Notes under the pieces: model-generated
Database searches by the model: none
Told to the model about the DNA's origin: nothing
Seen by the model: only the letters and a program-made list of their open reading frames with translations
Source of the DNA: an uncultured Prevotella sp.
GTDB lineage: Bacteria > Bacteroidota > Bacteroidia > Bacteroidales > Bacteroidaceae
NCBI GenBank assembly: GCA_900556795.1
Contig: USQD01000082.1
Coordinates: 1 to 7,896, forward strand
Length of the DNA: 7,896 nucleotides
Reading direction: 5' to 3'
Shown: in pieces, positions 1 through 6,385 of the stretch
Numbering within the stretch: the stretch's first letter is position 1
Layout of the letters: every line of letters starts with the position of its first letter
Program-made: the position numbers and the translations under genes

Positions 1-29
1 ATTAATACTAACGGTTTCTTATTTTCCAT
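1..29 (-). CDS. N-terminal fragment of a divergent gene, possibly SurE 5'/3'-nucleotidase
   Basis: On the minus strand an ATG at 29-27 opens a frame that runs off the left edge, reading MENKKPLVL. A good Bacteroidota -7 element (52-59) lies 22 bases upstream, which supports a real start. The sequence resembles the extreme N-terminus of Bacteroidota SurE proteins, where a short charged lead precedes a hydrophobic strand and an NDDG metal-binding motif. That motif would lie just outside the window, so the SurE identity rests on nine residues and on my memory of this neighbourhood. Any protein starting with a beta strand would fit equally well. The existence of a gene start is more secure than its name. 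Confidence 0.45.
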
Positions 30-51
30 AAAAATATCTTTCTTTTTGGTG

Positions 52-59
52 CAAAAGTA
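52..59 (-). promoter_or_regulatory. -7 element of the divergent leftward gene
   Basis: Read on the minus strand, 59 to 52 is TACTTTTG, an exact match to the Bacteroidota sigma-ABfr -7 consensus TAnnTTTG. It ends 22 bases before the ATG at 29, giving a short leader. A possible -33 TTG lies at 84-82 (minus), with 22 bases between, slightly longer than usual. The assignment comes from the consensus and position only. Confidence 0.5.
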
Positions 60-101
60 CGAAAAAACCTTTAAAGAAACACAATTCTCACATTATTTTT
101 G

Positions 102-109
102 TATCTTTG
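102..109 (+). promoter_or_regulatory. -7 element of the parA operon promoter
   Basis: TATCTTTG matches the Bacteroidota -7 consensus TAnnTTTG exactly and ends 19 bases before the parA ATG at 129, so the leader would be only about a dozen bases. No clear TTTG -33 element is present 19-21 bases upstream, which is common for this promoter class. The element also argues against the in-frame TTG at 99 as the start of parA, because that codon would lie upstream of transcription initiation. Confidence 0.6.
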
Positions 110-128
110 CCGAAAATTTACTAATAAA

Positions 129-893
129 ATGGGAAAGATAATCGCATTAGCTAATCAAAAAGGCGGTGTTGGCAAGACTACCACCACCATAAATTTGGCT
201 GCATCATTGGCCACTCTCGAGAAGACCGTTCTAGTGGTTGACGCTGACCCACAGGCCAACGCATCCAGTGGATTGGGAGTAGACATCAGCGAGGTTGATT
301 GCTCTATCTATGAGTGCATCATCGACCACACGGATGTCCGTGATGCCATCTACACCACCGACATCAATGGTCTGGACATCGTACCTAGCCATATCGACCT
401 GGTGGGAGCAGAGATAGAAATGCTGAATCTCAAGAATCGCGAGAAGGTCATCAAAAATCTTCTGGAACCTATCCGCGATGAATATGATTTTATCCTTATC
501 GATTGTTCCCCATCACTGGGTCTCATCACCGTCAACTCGCTGACAGCAGCCGACAGCGTGATCATTCCTGTGCAATGTGAATATTTCGCTCTTGAAGGAA
601 TTAGCAAATTGCTCAATACCATCAAAATCATCAAGAGCAAACTCAACCCGAAATTAGAAATCGAAGGCTTCTTGCTGACAATGTACGATAGCCGTCTTCG
701 CCTTGCCAATCAGATTTACGATGAGGTAAAGCGACATTTCCAGGAACTGGTTTTCAAAACCGTTATCCAGCGCAATGTGAAATTGAGCGAGAGCCCTAGC
801 CACGGTCTGCCAGTCATCCTTTACGATGCTGAAAGCAATGGTGCAAAAAACCATTTGGCATTGGCCAAGGAAATTATCAACAAGAATAGTTAA
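129..893 (+). CDS. parA: ParA/Soj-type chromosome partitioning ATPase
   Basis: This 254-residue protein is a complete Soj-like ParA (MinD/ParA deviant Walker ATPase), the size expected of chromosomal ParA without the N-terminal DNA-binding extension of plasmid homologues. The deviant Walker A motif KGGVGKTT is at residues 11-18 with its signature lysine (K11), Walker A' DADPQAN is at 38-44, and Walker B ILIDCSPSLG is at 122-131. ParA dimerises on ATP and binds the nucleoid nonspecifically; ParB stimulates its ATPase, which drives origin segregation. The ATG at 129 is chosen because homologues start just before the MGKIIALANQKGG strand and the upstream TTG (99) falls ahead of the promoter's -7 box. 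No Shine-Dalgarno is visible. It is first in the block and parB follows after 62 bases with no clear terminator. Confidence 0.95.
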   Translation: MGKIIALANQKGGVGKTTTTINLAASLATLEKTVLVVDADPQANASSGLGVDISEVDCSIYECIIDHTDVRDAIYTTDINGLDIVPSHIDLVGAEIEMLNLKNREKVIKNLLEPIRDEYDFILIDCSPSLGLITVNSLTAADSVIIPVQCEYFALEGISKLLNTIKIIKSKLNPKLEIEGFLLTMYDSRLRLANQIYDEVKRHFQELVFKTVIQRNVKLSESPSHGLPVILYDAESNGAKNHLALAKEIINKNS

Positions 894-902
894 GATTTGG
901 AA

Positions 903-927
903 ATTGAACCCTTCAAGAAAGTTCAAT
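903..927 (+). other. Short AU-rich inverted repeat between parA and parB
   Basis: ATTGAAC (903-909) and GTTCAAT (921-927) are exact reverse complements around an 11-base loop. The stem is only 7 bp and AU-rich and has no U tract after it, so it is unlikely to terminate transcription. It may only reflect overlap with the heptad repeat that begins at 919. Confidence 0.35.
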
Positions 928-950
928 GTTCAAGATTCAAAGTTCAAAGT
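919..950 (+). repeat. 7-bp tandem repeat tract (AAGTTCA family), copy 1
   Basis: The tract reads as consecutive heptamers AAGTTCA, ATGTTCA, AGATTCA, AAGTTCA and then AAGT, 32 bases in all. It ends 5 bases before the parB start codon and so occupies the position where a ribosome binding site would be. A tract of the same length, unit order and end lies at 7471-7502. Function is unknown. Confidence 0.85.
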
Positions 951-955
951 AAAAA

Positions 956-1867
956 ATGGCAGTACACAAGAAATATAACAACGGAACAAAAAGCAATGCG
1001 CTAGGCCGCGGACTCGATGCCCTCATATCCACAGAAGGCGTTCGCACTCAAGGCAGCAGCACAATCAATGAAATAGCCATCGACCAAATCGAGGCAAACC
1101 CCAACCAGCCACGACGCGAATTTGACGAAGAGGCTTTGCGCGAACTGGCAGAGAGCATCAAGGCAATAGGCATCATTCAGCCTATCACACTGCGCCAGGT
1201 TGCAGAAAACCACTTCCAGATTATTGCAGGTGAGCGCCGCTGGAGAGCATCCCAACTGGCAGGACTTACAGCCATCCCGGCTTACATCCGCACCATCAGC
1301 GATGAAAACGTGATGGAAATGGCGCTCGTAGAGAACATCCAGCGCCAGGACCTTAACGCCATAGAGATTGCACTGGCATATGAGCATCTCTTGGAGAATG
1401 AAGGCATGACCCAGGAAAAAATTTCTGAAAGAGTAGGAAAAAGCCGAGCAGCCATCGCCAACTATCTCCGACTACTCAAGTTACCGGCACAGGTACAGAT
1501 GGCACTCCAGAAGAAAGAAATCGACATGGGACACTGTAGAGCCTTGCTCGCACTTGACAGCCCTTCCCTGCAGATCAAGCTCTTCAAGGAGATTCAAAAG
1601 AACGGCTATTCCGTACGCAAAGTGGAAGAAATGGTACAGCATCTGAAAAACGGTGAGGATATCGAGAGCGGAAAGAAGACGATAGCTGCAAAAACTCAGT
1701 TGCCTGAGGAATTCACAGCCATCAAGAACCGCTTGTCACAGTTCCTCAACACCAAGGTTCAATTCACCTGCTCGCCAAAGGGAAAAGGAAAAATTAGCAT
1801 TCCGTTCGCCAATGAAGAAGAACTGGAACGCATCATGAAAGTTTTCGACCAATTGAAACAAGAATAA
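956..1867 (+). CDS. parB: ParB/Spo0J chromosome partitioning CTPase and parS-binding protein
   Basis: This 303-residue ParB has the usual three-part layout. The N-terminal LGRGLDALI stretch (16-24) fits the ParA-stimulating region. The ParB/Srx-fold CTP-binding domain (about 38-130) contains NPNQPRR (48-54), the arginine-rich GERRWRA box (92-98) and ENIQRQDL (126-133). The helix-turn-helix for parS recognition is at about 151-176 (MTQEKISERVGKSRAAIANY). The C-terminal region (about 250-303) is probably the dimerisation domain. In this family ParB loads at parS, hydrolyses CTP, slides as a clamp and recruits SMC. The ATG at 956 gives a normal N-terminus; it has no Shine-Dalgarno and sits right after the heptad tract. 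The stop codon abuts the ATG of the next gene, implying translational coupling. Confidence 0.95.
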   Translation: MAVHKKYNNGTKSNALGRGLDALISTEGVRTQGSSTINEIAIDQIEANPNQPRREFDEEALRELAESIKAIGIIQPITLRQVAENHFQIIAGERRWRASQLAGLTAIPAYIRTISDENVMEMALVENIQRQDLNAIEIALAYEHLLENEGMTQEKISERVGKSRAAIANYLRLLKLPAQVQMALQKKEIDMGHCRALLALDSPSLQIKLFKEIQKNGYSVRKVEEMVQHLKNGEDIESGKKTIAAKTQLPEEFTAIKNRLSQFLNTKVQFTCSPKGKGKISIPFANEEELERIMKVFDQLKQE

Positions 1868-2596
1868 ATGAGATTAGAAAATATCTGTATCACGGCTTTA
1901 CTGCTGGTTAGCTCTACGCTTTCTTACGCACAGAAAAACAGAGAGAAGACCGATGTCAACGTACCTGCCATCGCCTCTGCCGACTCGGTAAAGATGCCTG
2001 TCGACTCTGTTCTCACTGCGCAAGACAGCAGCAACCTGGCAAAGCTCAACCAATCGCTCAAACCAGTTAAGAAAAAACGCGACTGGAGCACCTGGCACCC
2101 AGAAGCAAAAAGAGCTATGTGGATGGCGCTCGTCTTGCCGGGAGCAGGCCAAATATACAATCGTAAATATTGGAAACTGCCTATCATATACGGCGGTTTC
2201 GTAGGTTGCGCATACGCCATCACCTGGAACAACCAGATGTATCACGACTATTCGCAGGCCTACCTTGACATCATGGACGATGATCCTAACACGCAAAGCT
2301 ACAATCAGTTCTTGCACTTAGGAGCCACCATTGACGAATCGAACATCGATCGCTACAAGGAAATATTCCGCAAGAGAAAAGATAAATTCCGCAGATGGAG
2401 AGACATGGGAGTATTTGTCATGATTGGCGTATACGCATTCTCTGTCATTGATGCCTACGTAGACGCATCACTATCTGAATTTGATATTTCAGACGATTTG
2501 ACACTTAGAGTAGAGCCAACGGTTCTGAACGACAAGCGAACCAACAATCCGTTCAAATCTACATCGCTCGGATTACAATGCTCACTCAGATTTTAA
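1868..2596 (+). CDS. DUF5683-family envelope protein
   Basis: The 242-residue protein begins with a likely signal peptide (MRLENICITALLLVSSTLSYA, cleavage near residue 21). A polar Ser/Asp/Lys-rich spacer (about 22-72) follows, then the conserved DUF5683-like core from about 73: WHPEAKRAMWMALVLPGAGQ (76-95), then IYNRKYWKLPIIYGG. Hydrophobic segments at about 84-93, 103-120 and 181-199 suggest membrane insertion; a charged loop rich in Lys/Arg (163-178) separates the last two. The chain ends in SLGLQCSLRF, an alternating strand with a terminal Phe, reminiscent of an outer-membrane assembly signal, although the protein is not a full barrel. Its biochemical role is unknown. It starts directly on the base after the parB stop, so its synthesis is probably tied to ParB. 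The family call is from recognition of the PGxGQxYN-type core. Confidence 0.8.
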   Translation: MRLENICITALLLVSSTLSYAQKNREKTDVNVPAIASADSVKMPVDSVLTAQDSSNLAKLNQSLKPVKKKRDWSTWHPEAKRAMWMALVLPGAGQIYNRKYWKLPIIYGGFVGCAYAITWNNQMYHDYSQAYLDIMDDDPNTQSYNQFLHLGATIDESNIDRYKEIFRKRKDKFRRWRDMGVFVMIGVYAFSVIDAYVDASLSEFDISDDLTLRVEPTVLNDKRTNNPFKSTSLGLQCSLRF

Positions 2597-2597
2597 C

Positions 2598-2654
2598 AAA
2601 ATGAACAAAATATCTCTTACAACAAAAATGAACAAAATATCTCTTACAACAAAA
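2598..2654 (+). repeat. Exact 27-bp tandem duplication before the transglycosylase gene
   Basis: Two identical 27-base units (2601-2627 and 2628-2654), each beginning ATGAACAAAATATC, are joined head to tail. Identity extends three bases further on the left side (2598-2600 versus 2625-2627). With no substitutions between copies, the duplication is either recent or maintained. The unit is a multiple of three and begins with ATG, so it adds nine codons in frame. Confidence 0.97.
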
Positions 2655-2657
2655 TAA
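2601..2657 (+). CDS. Possible 18-codon leader micro-ORF made of a repeated nonapeptide
   Basis: From the ATG at 2601, four bases after the DUF5683 stop, an open frame encodes MNKISLTTK twice and stops at TAA (2655-2657); TGA follows one base further on in another frame. It sits 25 bases ahead of the transglycosylase start. The peptide is not recognised and has no obvious membrane or export feature. It may be translated by coupling from the upstream gene and affect initiation at 2683, or it may be an accident of the duplication. No Shine-Dalgarno is visible. Confidence is low that it is a real translated gene. Confidence 0.25.
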   Translation: MNKISLTTKMNKISLTTK

Positions 2658-2682
2658 TGACGAGAAAATAGAACAGAAAGAA

Positions 2683-4044
2683 ATGAAGAAGATTATAATC
2701 ATGGCAGCCGCTCTGCTTTTGGGATTGCAGGGCATGAATGCTCAGACAGAAAACGATGAAAACGATGACATTATCACCGTAACAGATAAAGACGGAAAAT
2801 CAGAGGAAATTGAAATTCCTGAAGGAATGGAAGACAACCTCGATAGCCTCTTACATCTTTATAATACACAGACATATCTCATGCCTGATACTTCCTGCAA
2901 CTATCAGGACATCAATCCTGTATTCGATAAGGAAGTATACGTAGACCGCTTGAAGAGAATGCCTACCATCATCGAAATGCCATACAACGAAGTGGTACAG
3001 AAATTCATTGACCGCTACAGCGGCAAGTTGCGCAGATCGGTAAGTTTCATGTTGGGAGCCAGCAATTTCTACATGCCAATCTTTGAGGAAGCGCTGGAAG
3101 CATACAATCTTCCGCTGGAATTGAAATATCTCCCAGTCATAGAATCGGCACTCAACCCTATGGCAGTATCACGAGTAGGAGCCACAGGATTATGGCAGTT
3201 CATGCTGCCAACAGGCAAGAGATACGGACTGGAAGTGAACACTCTGGTAGATGAGCGTCGCGACCCGGTAAAGGCATCTTACGCTGCCGCACACTATCTG
3301 AGCGACCTCTACAAGATATTCGACGACTGGAGCCTTGTCATTGCAGCATACAACTGCGGTCCAACCAATGTCAACAAGGCAATCCATCGCGCCAAAGGCA
3401 ATGCAGACTACTGGAACATCTACCCATATCTCCCTAAGGAGACACGTGGATATGTACCGGCATTCATCGCTGCCAACTACATCATGAACTACTATTGCGA
3501 CCACAATATCTGCCCAATGGTAACAGAACTGCCAGTGAAGACAGATACCGTGCTGGTAAATAAAGATATTCATCTGGAACAGATTGCCCAGGTTCTCAAC
3601 ATCAACATCGAGCATCTTCGCAATCTAAATCCACAATACCGTCGTGACATCGTCAATGGACTCAATAAGCCAATGGCGCTCAGATTGCCATCTACACTGA
3701 TAGGTGCATTCATCGACCAAGAAGACTCCATCTGTGCATACAAGGCAGACGAACTGTTCCTGAAGCGTACATTTGTAGATGTAAACGAAACAGAACCTGC
3801 AGTGAGCCGCTCACGCAGCAGCTATAGCCGCCACAGCAGTGTTAGTTCTTCCCGCTCTTCACGTAGCAGCCGCAACAGCAAGAAGGGAAAGAAAAAGGCA
3901 AGAAGCAAGAGTGTAACCATCAGAAATGGAGATACACTTTCAGAAATAGCAGCACGCAACGGAACAACCGTGAAGAAGTTGCGTAAGCTTAACAAGATTA
4001 GCGGCAATAATATTCGTGCCGGAAAGAAACTCAAAGTAAAATAA
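2683..4044 (+). CDS. Secreted MltD-like lytic transglycosylase with LysM domain
   Basis: This 453-residue protein cleaves peptidoglycan glycan strands, by family. A signal peptide (1-20, MKKIIIMAAALLLGLQGMNA) sends it to the periplasm; there is no lipobox cysteine, unlike E. coli MltD. An acidic stretch (22-55) precedes the SLT/GH23 domain (about 130-275). That domain carries the catalytic glutamate E154 in PVIESALNP, GATGLWQFM (166-174), AAYNCGP (221-227) and RGYVPAFIAANY (265-...). Residues about 287-336 form a degenerate LysM-like module (LEQIAQVLNINIEHLRNLNP), and 410-452 form a good C-terminal LysM. Between them is an unusual Ser/Arg/Lys-rich linker (375-410). The purine-rich AGAAAGAA before the ATG is a weak ribosome site. 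It lies 86 bases after the DUF5683 gene, with the 27-bp duplication between, and 21 bases before rsh. Confidence 0.92.
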   Translation: MKKIIIMAAALLLGLQGMNAQTENDENDDIITVTDKDGKSEEIEIPEGMEDNLDSLLHLYNTQTYLMPDTSCNYQDINPVFDKEVYVDRLKRMPTIIEMPYNEVVQKFIDRYSGKLRRSVSFMLGASNFYMPIFEEALEAYNLPLELKYLPVIESALNPMAVSRVGATGLWQFMLPTGKRYGLEVNTLVDERRDPVKASYAAAHYLSDLYKIFDDWSLVIAAYNCGPTNVNKAIHRAKGNADYWNIYPYLPKETRGYVPAFIAANYIMNYYCDHNICPMVTELPVKTDTVLVNKDIHLEQIAQVLNINIEHLRNLNPQYRRDIVNGLNKPMALRLPSTLIGAFIDQEDSICAYKADELFLKRTFVDVNETEPAVSRSRSSYSRHSSVSSSRSSRSSRNSKKGKKKARSKSVTIRNGDTLSEIAARNGTTVKKLRKLNKISGNNIRAGKKLKVK

Positions 4045-4052
4045 TAATTATT

Positions 4053-4058
4053 GGGAGG
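4053..4058 (+). promoter_or_regulatory. Strong Shine-Dalgarno sequence of rsh
   Basis: GGGAGG, containing the GGAGG core complementary to the 16S rRNA CCUCC, ends 7 bases before the ATG at 4066. It is the only clear Shine-Dalgarno sequence in the window; the other starts are preceded by A-rich sequence, as usual in Bacteroidota. It decides for the ATG at 4066 over the in-frame TTG at 4051, which would lie upstream of the site. Confidence 0.8.
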
Positions 4059-4065
4059 GTACATT

Positions 4066-6348
4066 ATGGATGACCAGAACTTGAAAGACCTAGAAAGAGA
4101 GCAAGCGGACAATGAATTGATAGGCAATGCCTTTCAACATCTGCTCAACACCTACCTCAGTTCAAGACATAGAAAGAAGGTAGATATAGTAACCAAGGCG
4201 TTCAATTTCGCCCGCCAGGCGCACAAAGGAGTGCGCCGACTGTCGGGCGAGCCATATATCATGCACCCTATCGCAGTGGCACAAATCGCTTGCGAAGAAA
4301 TGGGATTGGGCTCTACCAGCATCTGTGCAGCCCTGCTGCATGATGTGGTAGAAGACACAGACTATACGGTAGAAGACATCGCAAATATCTTTGGCACCAA
4401 AATAGCCCAAATCGTTGATGGACTCACCAAGATCAGTGGTGGAATCTTCGGCGACAAAGCCTCGGCACAGGCAGAAAACTTCAAAAAACTGTTGCTTACC
4501 ATGAGCGATGACATCCGCGTTATCCTCATCAAGATTTGCGACCGTCTGCACAATATGCGCACCCTCCAGTCGCAACCAGCCAACAAGCAGTACAAGATTG
4601 CAGGCGAGACCTTATATATATATGCACCACTCGCCAACCGTTTAGGACTGAACAAGATAAAAACCGAACTGGAAGATCTCAGCTTCAGATACGACCATCC
4701 ACAGGAATATGCCAACATTGAGCATAAACTGGCTGATACTGAAGCTCAACGAGATATTCTCTTCGATAATTTTACCCGTCCTATCCGTGAAGAACTTGAC
4801 AAGCTGGGTGTAGAATACAAGATCAAGGCACGCGTAAAGAGTCCGTATTCCATCTGGAACAAAATGCAGAACAAACACGTATCCTTCGATGAAATCTACG
4901 ATATTCTTGCGGTTCGCATCATCGTGACACCAAAGAACAGAGCCAACGAGGTGAACGAATGCTTCAATGTCTATGTTGCCATCAGCAAGATATACAAGAG
5001 TCATCCGGACCGTCTCCGCGACTGGCTCAACCATCCTAAGGCAAACGGCTACCAGGCTCTCCACGTTACCTTGATGAGTAAACTGGGTAGATGGATAGAG
5101 GTACAGATCAGAAGCGACCGCATGGACGAGGTGGCAGAAAAAGGCTTTGCCGCTCACTGGAAATACAAGGAAGGTGGCGAATATACCGAGGACGAGAATG
5201 AATTGAACGACTGGCTGAGCACCATCAAGGAAATTCTGGACGATCCACAACCAGACGCCATGGACTTCCTCGATGCCATCAAGCTGAACCTCTACGCTTC
5301 TGAAATCTTCGTATTTACCCCTAAGGGAGAAATCAAGACAATGCCAGCAGGATGTACGGCGCTCGACTTTGCCTTCCAGATACATACATTTCTTGGAAGC
5401 CACTGTATCGGAGCCAAGGTAAACCATAAACTGGTACCATTAAGCCATAAGCTACAAAGTGGAGACCAGGTGGAAATCCTTACGTCCAAGAGTCAGCACG
5501 TACAGCAGGCATGGGTCAATTTCGTAAGCACAGCAAAGGCTAAGAGTAAGATTCAAGCTATCCTGCGCCGCGATTCCAGAGAAATCCAGAAAAAAGGCGA
5601 AAACATTCTCCTGGACTGGCTGAGCAAGAACGGCATGGAGATGACTACATCAGTCATCGACCGTCTCTGCGAATACCATAATATCCAGAAGCATGAAACT
5701 TTCTTCCAGTCACTTGGCGACCATTGCATCATTTTGGGCTACAAGGATCTGGATGAGCTCCTAGGAAAGAATAAGAAGCCAAAGCAGACTTCCAGCTGGC
5801 GTAACTATATTCCGTTCCTTGGCAAGAACAAAGACAAGGAACAGGCTGAAGGAACCATCAAGCCACAAGAGCTGTTTATTGTGGGCAAGGATTTCAACAA
5901 AAAGAAACCGCTCATCATTACAGAAGAGAACATCAATCAGTTTATCTTCACAGACTGCTGCCATGCCATTCCAGGTGATGATATCATGGGATACATTGAC
6001 AACAAGAACCGCATCGAGATACACAAACGCTCATGCTCTGTGGCTGCAAAACTGAAGTCCAGCTACGGCAACCGCATCGTTGATGCCAAATGGGATATGC
6101 ACAAGAAGCTGCTCTTCGATGCAACCATTGAAATCAAGGGTATCGACCGCAAGGGTATGCTGCTTGATGTGAGCAAGGTTATCAGCGACCAGCTCGGCAT
6201 CAATATCCATAAGCTCACTATCAGTAGCGACAATGGAATCTTTGATGGTACTATCGAACTCCGCATACACGACCGCGAAGAGGTTAAGATCATCATGGAT
6301 CAACTCAAGAAGATTGAGGACTTGCAGGAAGTACAGAGAATCCTATAA
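4066..6348 (+). CDS. rsh: Bifunctional (p)ppGpp synthetase/hydrolase (RelA/SpoT homologue, Rsh)
   Basis: This 760-residue long-form RSH makes and degrades the alarmone (p)ppGpp. The N-terminal HD hydrolase keeps its metal ligands H67, H92-D93 (LLHDVVEDT) and D159 (CDRLHNMR). The synthetase (about 245-370) keeps D279 in EIYDILAVR, NGYQALH (327-333), E345 in EVQIRS, and AAHWKYKE. Its RLRD (316-319) corresponds to the basic RxKD motif of bifunctional enzymes, not the acidic ExDD of RelA-only synthetases. A TGS domain spans about 410-475, followed by a helical region, a Cys/His zinc-finger-like domain (C631, C632, H653, C657) and a C-terminal ACT domain (about 684-760). These regions sense ribosome and metabolic state in the family. 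A Lys-rich linker (566-592) repeats LGKNK. It is the last gene of the block, with its own strong Shine-Dalgarno. Confidence 0.95.
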   Translation: MDDQNLKDLEREQADNELIGNAFQHLLNTYLSSRHRKKVDIVTKAFNFARQAHKGVRRLSGEPYIMHPIAVAQIACEEMGLGSTSICAALLHDVVEDTDYTVEDIANIFGTKIAQIVDGLTKISGGIFGDKASAQAENFKKLLLTMSDDIRVILIKICDRLHNMRTLQSQPANKQYKIAGETLYIYAPLANRLGLNKIKTELEDLSFRYDHPQEYANIEHKLADTEAQRDILFDNFTRPIREELDKLGVEYKIKARVKSPYSIWNKMQNKHVSFDEIYDILAVRIIVTPKNRANEVNECFNVYVAISKIYKSHPDRLRDWLNHPKANGYQALHVTLMSKLGRWIEVQIRSDRMDEVAEKGFAAHWKYKEGGEYTEDENELNDWLSTIKEILDDPQPDAMDFLDAIKLNLYASEIFVFTPKGEIKTMPAGCTALDFAFQIHTFLGSHCIGAKVNHKLVPLSHKLQSGDQVEILTSKSQHVQQAWVNFVSTAKAKSKIQAILRRDSREIQKKGENILLDWLSKNGMEMTTSVIDRLCEYHNIQKHETFFQSLGDHCIILGYKDLDELLGKNKKPKQTSSWRNYIPFLGKNKDKEQAEGTIKPQELFIVGKDFNKKKPLIITEENINQFIFTDCCHAIPGDDIMGYIDNKNRIEIHKRSCSVAAKLKSSYGNRIVDAKWDMHKKLLFDATIEIKGIDRKGMLLDVSKVISDQLGINIHKLTISSDNGIFDGTIELRIHDREEVKIIMDQLKKIEDLQEVQRIL

Positions 6349-6385
6349 TAAGATGTACTGAGAGTTCTACAAGATGAAGAAATTA

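Noticed and set aside
99..128. TTG at 99 as the parA start, adding ten residues
   Set aside because: It lies upstream of and overlaps the promoter region (TATCTTTG at 102-109), and homologues start at the MGKIIALANQKGG stretch.
919..950. Heptad tract as a CRISPR array fragment
   Set aside because: The units are 7 bases and contiguous, with no spacers and no cas genes nearby.
3190..3615. 141-residue minus-strand open frame opposite the transglycosylase gene
   Set aside because: It is antisense to the conserved SLT domain with no motif of its own; a shadow frame.
4051..4065. TTG at 4051 as the rsh start, adding five residues
   Set aside because: The GGGAGG Shine-Dalgarno would then be inside the coding sequence; its spacing fits the ATG at 4066.
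4611..4623. TA dinucleotide run within rsh as a slippage or phase-variation site
   Set aside because: It is only about five TA units and encodes conserved LYIYAP sequence of the hydrolase domain in an intact frame.
4642..5427. 261-residue open frame on the minus strand opposite rsh
   Set aside because: It lies wholly inside a well-supported gene, shows no recognisable domain, and its composition is what an antisense reading of biased codons gives.
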